From: CBDAQA01 sp965247815
GTDB taxonomy: Bacteria > Planctomycetota > Phycisphaerae > Tepidisphaerales > Tepidisphaeraceae
Assembly: GCA_965247815.1 (NCBI GenBank)
Contig: CBDFHW010000029.1
Coordinates: 152,530 to 216,529 of the forward strand
Length of the DNA stretch: 64,000 nt
Direction of reading: 5' to 3'
Numbering within the stretch: position 1 is the stretch's first letter; each line of letters opens with the position of its first letter. The notes below the pieces were generated by a model. That model had not been told where the DNA came from. It worked only from the letters and a program-made list of their open reading frames with translations, and ran no database searches. Shown one piece after another: positions 52,524 to 59,640 of this stretch. The translations under genes and the position numbers were made by a program.

Positions 52524-53699
52524 ATGGCCTCGGTCTGCTTCTACTTCCAAATGCATCAGCCGTTTCGTCTGCGACGGTACAGTGTTTTTGATACCGACAG
52601 GCATTACTTCGACGACCGCCAGAACGCCGAGATCTGCCGTAATATTGCCAACAAAAGTTACATCCCCGCCAGCCAATTGCTGCTCGAACTCGTTCACAAA
52701 TATGACGGCCGGTTTCGAATCGCGATGTCGCTGACCGGGTCGGTTCTCGAGCAGCTGCAACTGCACGCGCCCGAATCGATCGAACTGCTACAGCAGCTCA
52801 ACGGCACCGGCTGCGTCGAGTTTCTCGACGAGACGTACTATCACTCGATGTCGTTTCTATACTCGCGGGAAGAATTTCGCGCGCAGGTCGAGATGCACCG
52901 CAGGAAGATCAAGGAACTGTTCGGGCAGGAACCGCGGGTGTTCCGCAACACCGAGCTGATTTACAACAACGATTTAGCGCACTTCGTAAGCCACATGGGA
53001 TACGACGGTGTTATTACCGAAGGCGCGGATCACATTCTCGGGTACCGCAACGCGAACTCGGTGTACCGCCCGCCGCACGCGCCCCGGCTCAAGCTGCTGC
53101 TCCGCAACCACCGCCTGAGCGAGGACATTGCCCTTCGGTTCGGGAACCGCGGCTGGGACCAATGGCCCCTCACCGCCGACAAGTTCGCAAAAAGCGTCAG
53201 CGAGATAAATGGTCACGGCACGCTGTGCAATCTCTTCTTCGATTTCGAAACGTTCGGCGAAGACCAGCCGGCCGACACGGGCATCTTCGAGTTCATGAAG
53301 TATCTCCCGGCCGCGGTACTCAAAGACCCGGAGAATAGTTTCGTGACGCCGTCGCAGGCGATCGACCGCTACGACGCGGTGGGAGAAATCGACGTCCCCC
53401 ACATGATCTCATGGGCCGAAACCGAGCGCGATCTTTCGTCGTGGCTGGGAAACGCGATGCAGTCGAACGCGCTGCACGAGCTGTACAAGATCGAAGGGGC
53501 GCTGAAAGAGAAAGCGGACCAGGATCTGATCACCGATTGGCGTAAGCTGACGACCAGCGACCATTTTTATTACATGTGCACGAAGTATTGGTCGGGCGGG
53601 GACGTGCAGAAAAACTTCAGCCCGTACGAGAGTCCGTATGACAGCTACATCAACTTCATGAACGTGCTGGACAACGTGCAGTCCAGATTGCGCGAATAA
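52524..53699 (+). CDS. GH57 alpha-amylase/glucanotransferase-like enzyme
   Basis: A 391-residue cytoplasmic glycoside hydrolase family 57 protein; the ATG at 52524 gives MASVCFYFQMHQPFRLRRYS with the conserved HQP. The catalytic nucleophile Glu is in VFRNTELIYNNDLA (about residue 140) and the acid/base Asp region in LFFDFETFGEDQ (about residue 240). YGDRFRIAMSLTG-like and GADHILGYRNANSVYRPPHA parts also fit. No signal peptide, so it would act on intracellular glycogen or maltodextrin, complementing the exported GH13 enzymes at 19-28 kb. The frame upstream to 52449 is not supported. Confidence 0.92.
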   Translation: MASVCFYFQMHQPFRLRRYSVFDTDRHYFDDRQNAEICRNIANKSYIPASQLLLELVHKYDGRFRIAMSLTGSVLEQLQLHAPESIELLQQLNGTGCVEFLDETYYHSMSFLYSREEFRAQVEMHRRKIKELFGQEPRVFRNTELIYNNDLAHFVSHMGYDGVITEGADHILGYRNANSVYRPPHAPRLKLLLRNHRLSEDIALRFGNRGWDQWPLTADKFAKSVSEINGHGTLCNLFFDFETFGEDQPADTGIFEFMKYLPAAVLKDPENSFVTPSQAIDRYDAVGEIDVPHMISWAETERDLSSWLGNAMQSNALHELYKIEGALKEKADQDLITDWRKLTTSDHFYYMCTKYWSGGDVQKNFSPYESPYDSYINFMNVLDNVQSRLRE

Positions 53700-53708
53700 G
53701 GTGCCGCC

Positions 53709-54194
53709 GTGCCGAAATTCGGTTCACCGCAATGGCCACCTTCTGAAGTTCAACGTGGCTACCCGATGCCGTCGAGTTCCGCTCGCGGCGTGACAGCCCC
53801 GCGCTGGGCGGTTCCTCCGTTGACTGCCGCCTGCGCTGTGTACGGCATCCTGATCACCGCGATCGCCTATTTTGCGGACCAGAAGCTTCGGCCGATTTTC
53901 GTCGACTACAAAATGCAGGTCCCGGCGGTCACCGAGCTCGCACTCGAGGTTGCCCATGTCCTATGGGCTTATCACGCATGGGTCATTCTGCTCCCGGCAC
54001 TTGTCGCGTTGCCGGTGATCGTCATTCCATTTGTACCGGTGCCCGTACAGGACGAAAGCCGGGTGCGCGTTCGGCGAGCGGTTCGCAGCATCGTGCTGCT
54101 GATTTTTCTGGGTACCGCGCTGTCAATCTGCCTGGCGTTTCTCACGCCGATGATCGCGCTGCTGCAATCGCTCGCGGGCCCTTCGAAGCGTTGA
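53709..54194 (+). CDS. Three-helix membrane protein with GspF-like segment
   Basis: A 161-residue protein with about three membrane helices (AACAVYGILITAIAYFA, VILLPALVALPVIVIPFVPV, IVLLIFLGTALSICLAFLTP). The stretch RPIFVDYKMQVPAVTELALE resembles the cytoplasm-facing loop of type II secretion protein F, but only that piece is present. Start is GTG at 53709 with AAGG before it; an ATG at 53766 is the alternative. It follows the GH57 gene by nine bases and is probably cotranscribed. Confidence 0.68.
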   Translation: MPKFGSPQWPPSEVQRGYPMPSSSARGVTAPRWAVPPLTAACAVYGILITAIAYFADQKLRPIFVDYKMQVPAVTELALEVAHVLWAYHAWVILLPALVALPVIVIPFVPVPVQDESRVRVRRAVRSIVLLIFLGTALSICLAFLTPMIALLQSLAGPSKR

Positions 54195-54210
54195 TTGCCG
54201 ACGTCGGAGC

Positions 54211-55167
54211 TCACGGTCGCGTCGACAGCCAATCAGAAGCGAGCTTCTGTACTTTCGCATTTTCTTCGACGCCCCCGGTCCAATCAAAATGTGCCGCCCG
54301 GCGGACGAAAAGCTTTTTCTCGCCGGCGAGACAATTGTAAATCGCGAACTGGCCCGGCGGGGGGACGGCCGGATCGAACACCGCGGCCGCGACCATGACC
54401 GGGATGCGCGTGTGAGCGGCGGCGGTCGCGGCGTCGAAATACTGCAGCGTCGGCAGATGGACTTTTCCGCCCGATTGTCTCACCGCTTCGCCGCTGCCCG
54501 CGCACGGCATCGTCAATCGCAGCGGGTGATGCCCGAAGCTGGGAAAGTCGAGAAAGGCTCGTTGAAACCGCGGCTCCCACGGCAGCGCCAGAGCCCCGAT
54601 CCCGCCGCCAAAACTCTCCCCGGAATAAGTCATCCACTGAGCACTCGCCGGTTCCAGTTGTGTCAGTGCCCAGGCCGCCGACCACAGATCGATGACGCAC
54701 CCGCGGTGCAGGTACTCTTCCCTCGAACCGATGCCGTGTAGCACGTGCTGCGCCGCCGAGTTCGGCAGGTCGGGAAAAGCAGAACGGTTGAAGCCCCGGG
54801 CGCACGGATAGATGACCGCCGCCGACGTGATCGGAGGAGAAAGTTCAGGTCCCCCGCGGCCCCCGTAACCGTGACCCACGACGACTCCAGCATTGATGCC
54901 TCCCGAAGCAGGCACGGTTATCCATCCGCCGAGGCGAATCACGCCATCGCCCGGACAGTTCCATGCGTCGAACTCGACCTCGAACAGGTTATATCTTTGT
55001 CCGCTGCGGACGAGCGTACGGGTCGGCCGGGGGTCGACCTGCCGCGCGCGTTCGTAGGTGTGCCGCCAGAACGACTCGAAGTCCGCCGGTGCGGCAGGGC
55101 ACGGCACCGAACGTAACTCGCGTTCGTCGTAGCCGTAGGTCGGATCGAAGTCGAAACCGTGATTCAT
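54211..55167 (-). CDS. Acetylxylan esterase (AXE1-like) alpha/beta hydrolase
   Basis: A 318-residue cytoplasmic esterase of the AXE1/cephalosporin-C deacetylase type, removing acetyl groups from xylan fragments or sugars. Hallmarks: APADFESFWRHTYERARQ, GWITVPASGGINAGVVVGHG (oxyanion), the nucleophile YSGESFGGGIGALAL (about residue 180), and the catalytic His in RRAAHFDWTGG at the end; the Asp is probably in AAVFDPAVPPPGQF. No signal peptide. It is convergent with the GH57-linked membrane gene. Confidence 0.87.
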   Translation of the reverse strand: MNHGFDFDPTYGYDERELRSVPCPAAPADFESFWRHTYERARQVDPRPTRTLVRSGQRYNLFEVEFDAWNCPGDGVIRLGGWITVPASGGINAGVVVGHGYGGRGGPELSPPITSAAVIYPCARGFNRSAFPDLPNSAAQHVLHGIGSREEYLHRGCVIDLWSAAWALTQLEPASAQWMTYSGESFGGGIGALALPWEPRFQRAFLDFPSFGHHPLRLTMPCAGSGEAVRQSGGKVHLPTLQYFDAATAAAHTRIPVMVAAAVFDPAVPPPGQFAIYNCLAGEKKLFVRRAAHFDWTGGVEENAKVQKLASDWLSTRP

Positions 55168-55182
55168 TGTTGACGGCGAAAG

Positions 55183-55647
55183 TTAAGCGGAAACGACGTA
55201 CCGACGGTTGTATATCGGCACGACGCCCAGCGACGCGTACCGCTGCCGGACGCCTTCAGGCAGATGTTTAAAATCACGAATGCGGCCCCGGCACGACGGC
55301 GATCCGCAAAGACAGTCGAACTCAAAATCGTCCTCGTCCATGGTCGTCGAATAGTCGAACGTCACCTGCTGGTCGGGATGAATGTCGCGTATCGCGATCA
55401 GCCGGACGTCGGTTCCATTGATCAGCAATCCGGCGTTCGGGTCGCAGGAGTGGTTCACAAAATCGTCGGCCGCGCCGGACTCGCCGATATACAGGTCTGG
55501 CCCGATCTGCAGCGCCAGCGTTTGCGGAGTCGTCTGCTTGTAGGTTAAAACCGGACCGACGTAATTTAATATCTCGGCCCCGCTCGCGATTTCTGACGCG
55601 GCAAACACACCCCGCCCGGTCCCGCTCGGTCTGACGACGACGTTCAT
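55183..55647 (-). CDS. SET-domain protein (putative lysine methyltransferase)
   Basis: A 154-residue protein with a compact SET domain, a fold better known from eukaryotic histone methyltransferases and present in some bacteria. Motifs: GRGVFAASEIASGAEILNY at the start, DDFVNHSCDPNAGL (SAM and catalytic pocket), QVTFDYSTTMDED, and a post-SET-like CLCGSPSC near the end with three Cys that could hold zinc with a fourth in the NHSC motif. The target protein is unknown. It is 15 bp from the AXE1-like gene in the same direction. Confidence 0.9.
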   Translation of the reverse strand: MNVVVRPSGTGRGVFAASEIASGAEILNYVGPVLTYKQTTPQTLALQIGPDLYIGESGAADDFVNHSCDPNAGLLINGTDVRLIAIRDIHPDQQVTFDYSTTMDEDDFEFDCLCGSPSCRGRIRDFKHLPEGVRQRYASLGVVPIYNRRYVVSA

Positions 55648-55753
55648 CGACTTACTTTACCACGGGCATCATTGCTCGACGACGTGTCGGCATTCACTGC
55701 GACGTCATTCCGCATTGCTTACTTTGCGGTCGGCGAGCATATTGCTCGGCTTC

Positions 55754-56872
55754 ATGACGAACGCCAAAACGATATTTCTGGCCGGTGGGGGTACCGGTGG
55801 ACACCTGTACCCCGGCATCGCGGTCGCCGAAAAGCTCCGCGATCGGATTCCCGATGTGAAGTTGGTATTTCTGTGTACGACCCGCGAGATCGACGCGGTC
55901 ATTTTAAAGCCGACCGGCTTCGAGTTTATCCCGCAGCCGATTGTCCCACCTGTTACGACGATCGGCGGCCTGCTGCGATTCTGGAAGAGCTGGCGTGAAA
56001 CCAAGGATCAGATCAAGCAGCTTTTCCGCGACCGCCCGCCGGCCGCGGTGCTCGGCCTCGGTGGGTATGCCGCGGGGGTTGCCGTCGAACGCGCGGCAAA
56101 AAAAGGGATCCCGACGGCGTTGCTGAACCCGGACGTCATCCCGGGCAAGGCGAACCAGTATCTGATGAAACAGACCCGCGCGGTCTGTTGCCAGTTCGAA
56201 GAGACGGCCGAGCACGTGCCCGCCGAGCAGAAGGCGAAGCTGCACGTGACCGGTTGCCCGATCCGGGCAGAGATCGTCGCCCCCTGCGATCGCGACGCCG
56301 CGATAACAAGGTTGCAACTGGATAAACGTCTGCGGACGCTCGTCGTGACCGGCGCGTCACTGGGCGCCCAGACGGTAAACGAGGCGGCGCTTGCCATGTT
56401 CAGCCAGATGTCACTCGACGGCTGGCAGGTCCTGCATCTTGCCGGCCGGGATCACGCTGCCAAAGTACGGGAAGGCTACCAAACGCTGAAAGTCCCTAAT
56501 CAGGTGATCGATTTCACGCCCGCAATGGCCGACGTCTGGGCAGTCGCGGACCTTTGCATCAGCCGCTCGGGCGCGAGCAGCTGCGCGGAGCTCACGGCCT
56601 GTGGTGTGCCATCGATCTTGATGCCCTATCCGTATCACAAGGACATGCACCAGCGAGAGAATGCAAAGGTACTGGCCGACGCCGGCGCGGCGATCCTGAT
56701 CGACGATCAAAAAGACCGGATGATTAACTCGGCAAAGCTCCGGGCGGTGATCGAGCCGTTGCTCCTCGACGAAGGCCGCCGCCGGGCGATGTCGAACGCA
56801 GCCCACTCGCTGGGCCATCCCGACGCCGCTTCGGCCGTCGGTGCGGTGATGATCGACATGATCAATCTGTAA
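55754..56872 (+). CDS. murG: UDP-N-acetylglucosamine transferase MurG
   Basis: A 372-residue peripheral inner-membrane GT28 enzyme that converts lipid I to lipid II. The ATG at 55754 gives MTNAKTIFLAGGGTGGHLYP with the GGTGGH loop; PPAAVLGLGGYAAGVAVE, LRTLVVTGASLGAQTVNEA and the UDP-GlcNAc pocket CISRSGASSCAELTACGVPS, LMPYPYHKDMHQRENAKVLA follow. Two unusual features: an Asn (LLNPDVIPGKAN) where most have HEQN, and no adjacent mur genes. Confidence 0.95.
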   Translation: MTNAKTIFLAGGGTGGHLYPGIAVAEKLRDRIPDVKLVFLCTTREIDAVILKPTGFEFIPQPIVPPVTTIGGLLRFWKSWRETKDQIKQLFRDRPPAAVLGLGGYAAGVAVERAAKKGIPTALLNPDVIPGKANQYLMKQTRAVCCQFEETAEHVPAEQKAKLHVTGCPIRAEIVAPCDRDAAITRLQLDKRLRTLVVTGASLGAQTVNEAALAMFSQMSLDGWQVLHLAGRDHAAKVREGYQTLKVPNQVIDFTPAMADVWAVADLCISRSGASSCAELTACGVPSILMPYPYHKDMHQRENAKVLADAGAAILIDDQKDRMINSAKLRAVIEPLLLDEGRRRAMSNAAHSLGHPDAASAVGAVMIDMINL

Positions 56873-57035
56873 AGAAAGGGCGCAACCAACGACCCAGCCG
56901 TGTGTAGCGTTCGACAATCTGAACGATAAGCACAAGAAGACCTGTGGTTCTGCCGACAGGTTTCGCCGATCGAGACGTCGCGAAAAATCACAGAGGGCTA
57001 ACGGGCCGTCGCAGCCGTCCAAAGAGGTGACGAGG

Positions 57036-57251
57036 TCAGTGGCTGAACTCGGTTTCGCTCGCGACCAGCAATTCGGAGATCGATTCCTGAAGCTTGCGCT
57101 CGGCCATCCGAATATCGTAGGACGCCACGCCCGTACGGCGGTGGGCCACGAGGCGGTCGAGTCCGCCTGGCTTGGACATCGCGTCGTGCAGCTTGGCGTC
57201 GATGAGATTTTCAATCGCTTTTCGCAACGATTCGGCCTGTGATCCGACCAT
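57036..57251 (-). CDS. Small hypothetical protein downstream of the c-di-AMP riboswitch
   Basis: A 71-codon gene. On the minus strand GGGAGACTGCATC precedes the ATG at 57251, a good ribosome-binding site. The protein starts MVGSQAESLRKAIENLIDAK and appears all-helical and charged (RMAERKLQESISELLVAS), without signal or membrane helix; no family recognised. It is the only minus-strand gene before murG's convergent end, and the riboswitch lies 150-340 bases upstream on the same strand. If that is its controlling element, the protein is part of a c-di-AMP response. The ribosome-binding site overlaps a GCGCGA/TCGCGC hairpin that could hide it. Confidence 0.6.
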   Translation of the reverse strand: MVGSQAESLRKAIENLIDAKLHDAMSKPGGLDRLVAHRRTGVASYDIRMAERKLQESISELLVASETEFSH

Positions 57252-57357
57252 GATGCAGTCTCCCGCGCGATCTATAATTCGCGCTATAGGCTGGCCTTTG
57301 AACAGGCGACGGGATTGCTGGTGGATAACCAGACGTCGCTGAAAGGACGCAGTAGCC

Positions 57358-57372
57358 AAAAAATAAGGTAGG
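57358..57372 (-). terminator. Candidate riboswitch-controlled terminator tail
   Basis: On the minus strand CCTAC (complement of 57369-57372 and flank) is directly followed by CTTATTTTTT. CCTAC can pair with GTAGG at the 3' edge of the aptamer, giving a hairpin that ends in a T-tract. This would compete with aptamer closure, a plausible transcription-attenuation switch. Confidence 0.45.
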
Positions 57373-57401
57373 AGCAACCGCCAGGAGGAGAGGCGTGTCG
57401 A

Positions 57402-57596
57402 TCCTTTCACGTGCCTACGGGGTTAGCTGACGGGCTGGGAGTTGAAAGTCTCCCTCGGTCATCACAGACCAATTTGCCCCTGTTCGAAAAACAACGTTCG
57501 AACGAGACGACGTTATCACCGCTTTGAAACAACTCAGCGTGGATCTGGTCGTCTTGGGTTCCCCGCGTTCACCCTGCGATCGGGTGAACTTCGGCG
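57402..57596 (-). ncRNA. c-di-AMP riboswitch (ydaO/yuaA type)
   Basis: Read on the minus strand from 57596, this matches the ydaO aptamer block by block: 5' GCC; a hairpin GTTCACCC/GGGTGAAC; CGGGGAACCC; a long variable arm (AGACGAC paired with GTCGTCT plus a TTCGAA hairpin); GGGGCAAATT; a GGTC/GACC hairpin; GAGGGAGACTTTCAACTCCC; then CCCGTCAGCTAACCCCGTAG and GC. The invariant CAGCTAAC is exact, and CGGGG pairs with CCCCG and GCC with GGC as in the crystallised Thermoanaerobacter RNA. A TTGACA promoter lies just upstream. It should switch a downstream minus-strand transcript in response to c-di-AMP. Confidence 0.9.
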
Positions 57597-57613
57597 GTCA
57601 AGCACAACGTATT

Positions 57614-57641
57614 ACAATAATCGAAAGACGCCGGATGTCAA
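57614..57641 (-). promoter_or_regulatory. Promoter of the riboswitch transcript
   Basis: On the minus strand a perfect TTGACA (57641-57636), a 16-base spacer and TATTGT (57619-57614). The predicted start, near 57607, is about ten bases before the first riboswitch helix. Confidence 0.65.
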
Positions 57642-57793
57642 ATTCTGTTACAAGAATTCATTCGCAATTAAAACGCGTCAAAAAGGAGCTGCGGTAGGCG
57701 GGCGTACCGCGTCCGTTCGAATGTAAATTAGATTGAGTGCACCCCATTTTTATCCGTTATTCAATTCCGGGATTCATTCAGTAACATTCGCGG

Positions 57794-58750
57794 ATGCCCA
57801 GATGGTTACGACAGGTTCCCGCCCCCGAAGCCCGCGCGGCGCTGGTATCGATTTCGGTCGGTGTGCTGCTGCTGTTTGTGAAATTCGGGGCTTATCTGCT
57901 GACCGGGTCCACTGCGATTTTTGCCGACGCGCTTGAAGGAATTGTCAACGTGACGGCGTCGTTCTTCGCCGCCTACGCGCTGATCACGGCACACCGACCG
58001 GCCGACTCCGAGCACCCATACGGGCACGGGAAAATTGAATTCTTCTCCGCCGGTCTGGAAGGCGGGATGATCCTGCTCGCGGCGTTCGTCGCCGTCGCCA
58101 AGGCGGCCGACGTGCTGATCCGCCGGCAGCCGATGCACACCGGCGCACTCGGCAGCGGGCTGGTGCTGATGTCGATCGCCTTAGCGGCGAACGCCGGGGT
58201 GGGTGTCTACCTGATCCGCACCGGACGGAAACACACCTCGGTCACACTCGAAGCAGACGGCTGGCATTTGATCACCGACGCCGTCACGAGCACTGCCGCG
58301 GTGATCGCCTTAATCATCGTTCGCTTCACCGGTCTGACGATCATGGACCCGCTCATCGCGGTCTTCGTGTCGTTCTATATCGCCTGGACCGGTGTGACGC
58401 TCGTCCGGCGGTCTGCCGCGGGGCTGATGGACGAACAGGACGCCGGTGACACGGCCGTGCTTCGCAAAATTCTCGACGGGCATTTAACCGCCGAGGCTAA
58501 CGACCTGCGAATCTGTAGCTATCACAAACTCCGCCACCGTCACAGTGGTCGGTTTCACTGGGTCGATTTCCACATGGTGGTCCCGGGCCATTGGAACATC
58601 GAGCGCGGGCATCAGGTCGCCAGCTCGATCGAATACGAGATCGAACAGGCCATTGGTGAGGGAAATGCCACCGCGCACGTGGAGCCCTGTCACGACCCGG
58701 ATTGCGGGCGCTGCGAACGCGAGCGGTCGGTGACACTCAGTGCGGTCTAA
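57794..58750 (+). CDS. Cation diffusion facilitator (CDF) family transporter
   Basis: A 318-residue inner-membrane exporter of divalent metals (Zn, Co, Fe or Mn). About six membrane helices; the metal-site motifs STAIFADALEGIVNVTASFF (helix 2) and SVTLEADGWHLITDAVTSTA (helix 5, HxxxD) are present, and the cytoplasmic HPYGHGKIEFF also fits. The C-terminal domain ends in a Cys/His-rich tail (HVEPCHDPDCGRCERER) that could bind metal. It is divergent from the riboswitch transcript; the spacer 57642-57793 contains its promoter but no recognisable metal-responsive element. Confidence 0.92.
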   Translation: MPRWLRQVPAPEARAALVSISVGVLLLFVKFGAYLLTGSTAIFADALEGIVNVTASFFAAYALITAHRPADSEHPYGHGKIEFFSAGLEGGMILLAAFVAVAKAADVLIRRQPMHTGALGSGLVLMSIALAANAGVGVYLIRTGRKHTSVTLEADGWHLITDAVTSTAAVIALIIVRFTGLTIMDPLIAVFVSFYIAWTGVTLVRRSAAGLMDEQDAGDTAVLRKILDGHLTAEANDLRICSYHKLRHRHSGRFHWVDFHMVVPGHWNIERGHQVASSIEYEIEQAIGEGNATAHVEPCHDPDCGRCERERSVTLSAV

Positions 58751-58798
58751 CGGCGGAGCCGCGCCGCGATCAAACTTGAAGAGGTGTTTTACCATCCC

Positions 58799-59545
58799 AT
58801 GCTGTCGACGAGCATTGACACAATTTTGGTCGAAGCCGCGGGCTACCGGGTGCTCGATCCTGTCGTTTCAAGAACGAATTGTGTGCTGAAGTTCGCCGAC
58901 GACGCGGGCCGCCTTGTACGTCTGAAACCATTGGAGGCCGACTGCCTTCACGCGGGGCGGCTTCATCCGGCGATCCGCGACCGTCTCGACCGCATCCGCA
59001 ATATGCCCCATCGCTCCGTGGCGAGCCTCCGCGCAGTCGAGCGATTCGGAGGTCAGGCTTACCTGGTCTGGGCGTACGTCGACGGAAAAAGTCTGGAGGA
59101 AACGCTGCTTTCGGAGCCGCCGTCGGTGTCAACGATCGTAGAGCTCGTCTCGGTCGTCGAGGATCTTCACCTGCTGGGCGTGGTTCACGGAAGTCTGCAC
59201 GCCAGGAACATCATCGTCTCGGCCTCGGGGGAGGTCTGGCTCACGGATCTCAGCCCCTATCTTTATTCGGACCCGACCGAGGACGTCGCGGCGCTGGTCG
59301 ACGTTGTCAGGAGCTGGGCGGGACGAACGAACGTCTCGGAATCGCTGCAGCAAACGTTGCAAACGTTCGACCCGGCGCGAGACTCGCTGCGAGATTTGAT
59401 CACGGCCTTATCTAGTGCCGGGACGACAGTCGAAAAGAACGTTCCACAGCGGAATGACATCCGCTGGCGGTCCGTCGCGTTGGCAACCGTCGTGCTGTTA
59501 TGCGGCGTCGCTCTCATTCTCCTCCTGCGCCGACGGTTTCATTAA
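58799..59545 (+). CDS. Degenerate protein-kinase-like protein with C-terminal membrane helix
   Basis: A 248-residue protein with a kinase-like fold. HGSLHARNIIV replaces the catalytic HxDLKxxN, so the catalytic Asp is missing, and VWLTDLSPYLY replaces the DFG motif. A single membrane helix ends the protein (VALATVVLLCGVALILLLRR). It looks like a membrane-bound pseudokinase rather than an active Ser/Thr kinase. The ATG at 58799 is used; GTG at 58784 is also possible. It lies between the CDF and RDD genes. Confidence 0.75.
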   Translation: MLSTSIDTILVEAAGYRVLDPVVSRTNCVLKFADDAGRLVRLKPLEADCLHAGRLHPAIRDRLDRIRNMPHRSVASLRAVERFGGQAYLVWAYVDGKSLEETLLSEPPSVSTIVELVSVVEDLHLLGVVHGSLHARNIIVSASGEVWLTDLSPYLYSDPTEDVAALVDVVRSWAGRTNVSESLQQTLQTFDPARDSLRDLITALSSAGTTVEKNVPQRNDIRWRSVALATVVLLCGVALILLLRRRFH

Positions 59546-59640
59546 ACCGGAAGTGATGACGCGAGCGACCTCGCCGCTTTACAAATCCCCCCTTACAACC
59601 GACATTCTTACCGCGGCGAGGTGTCGCGGGCAGTGTATTG

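Noticed and set aside
57252..57410. N-terminal extension of the small riboswitch-linked gene to a GTG at 57410
   Set aside because: That start lies inside the aptamer and its expression platform; the ATG at 57251 has its own ribosome-binding site.
57402..57596. NiCo or manganese (yybP-ykoY) riboswitch controlling the CDF exporter
   Set aside because: The plus strand does not match either motif; the conserved core reads as the ydaO type on the opposite strand.
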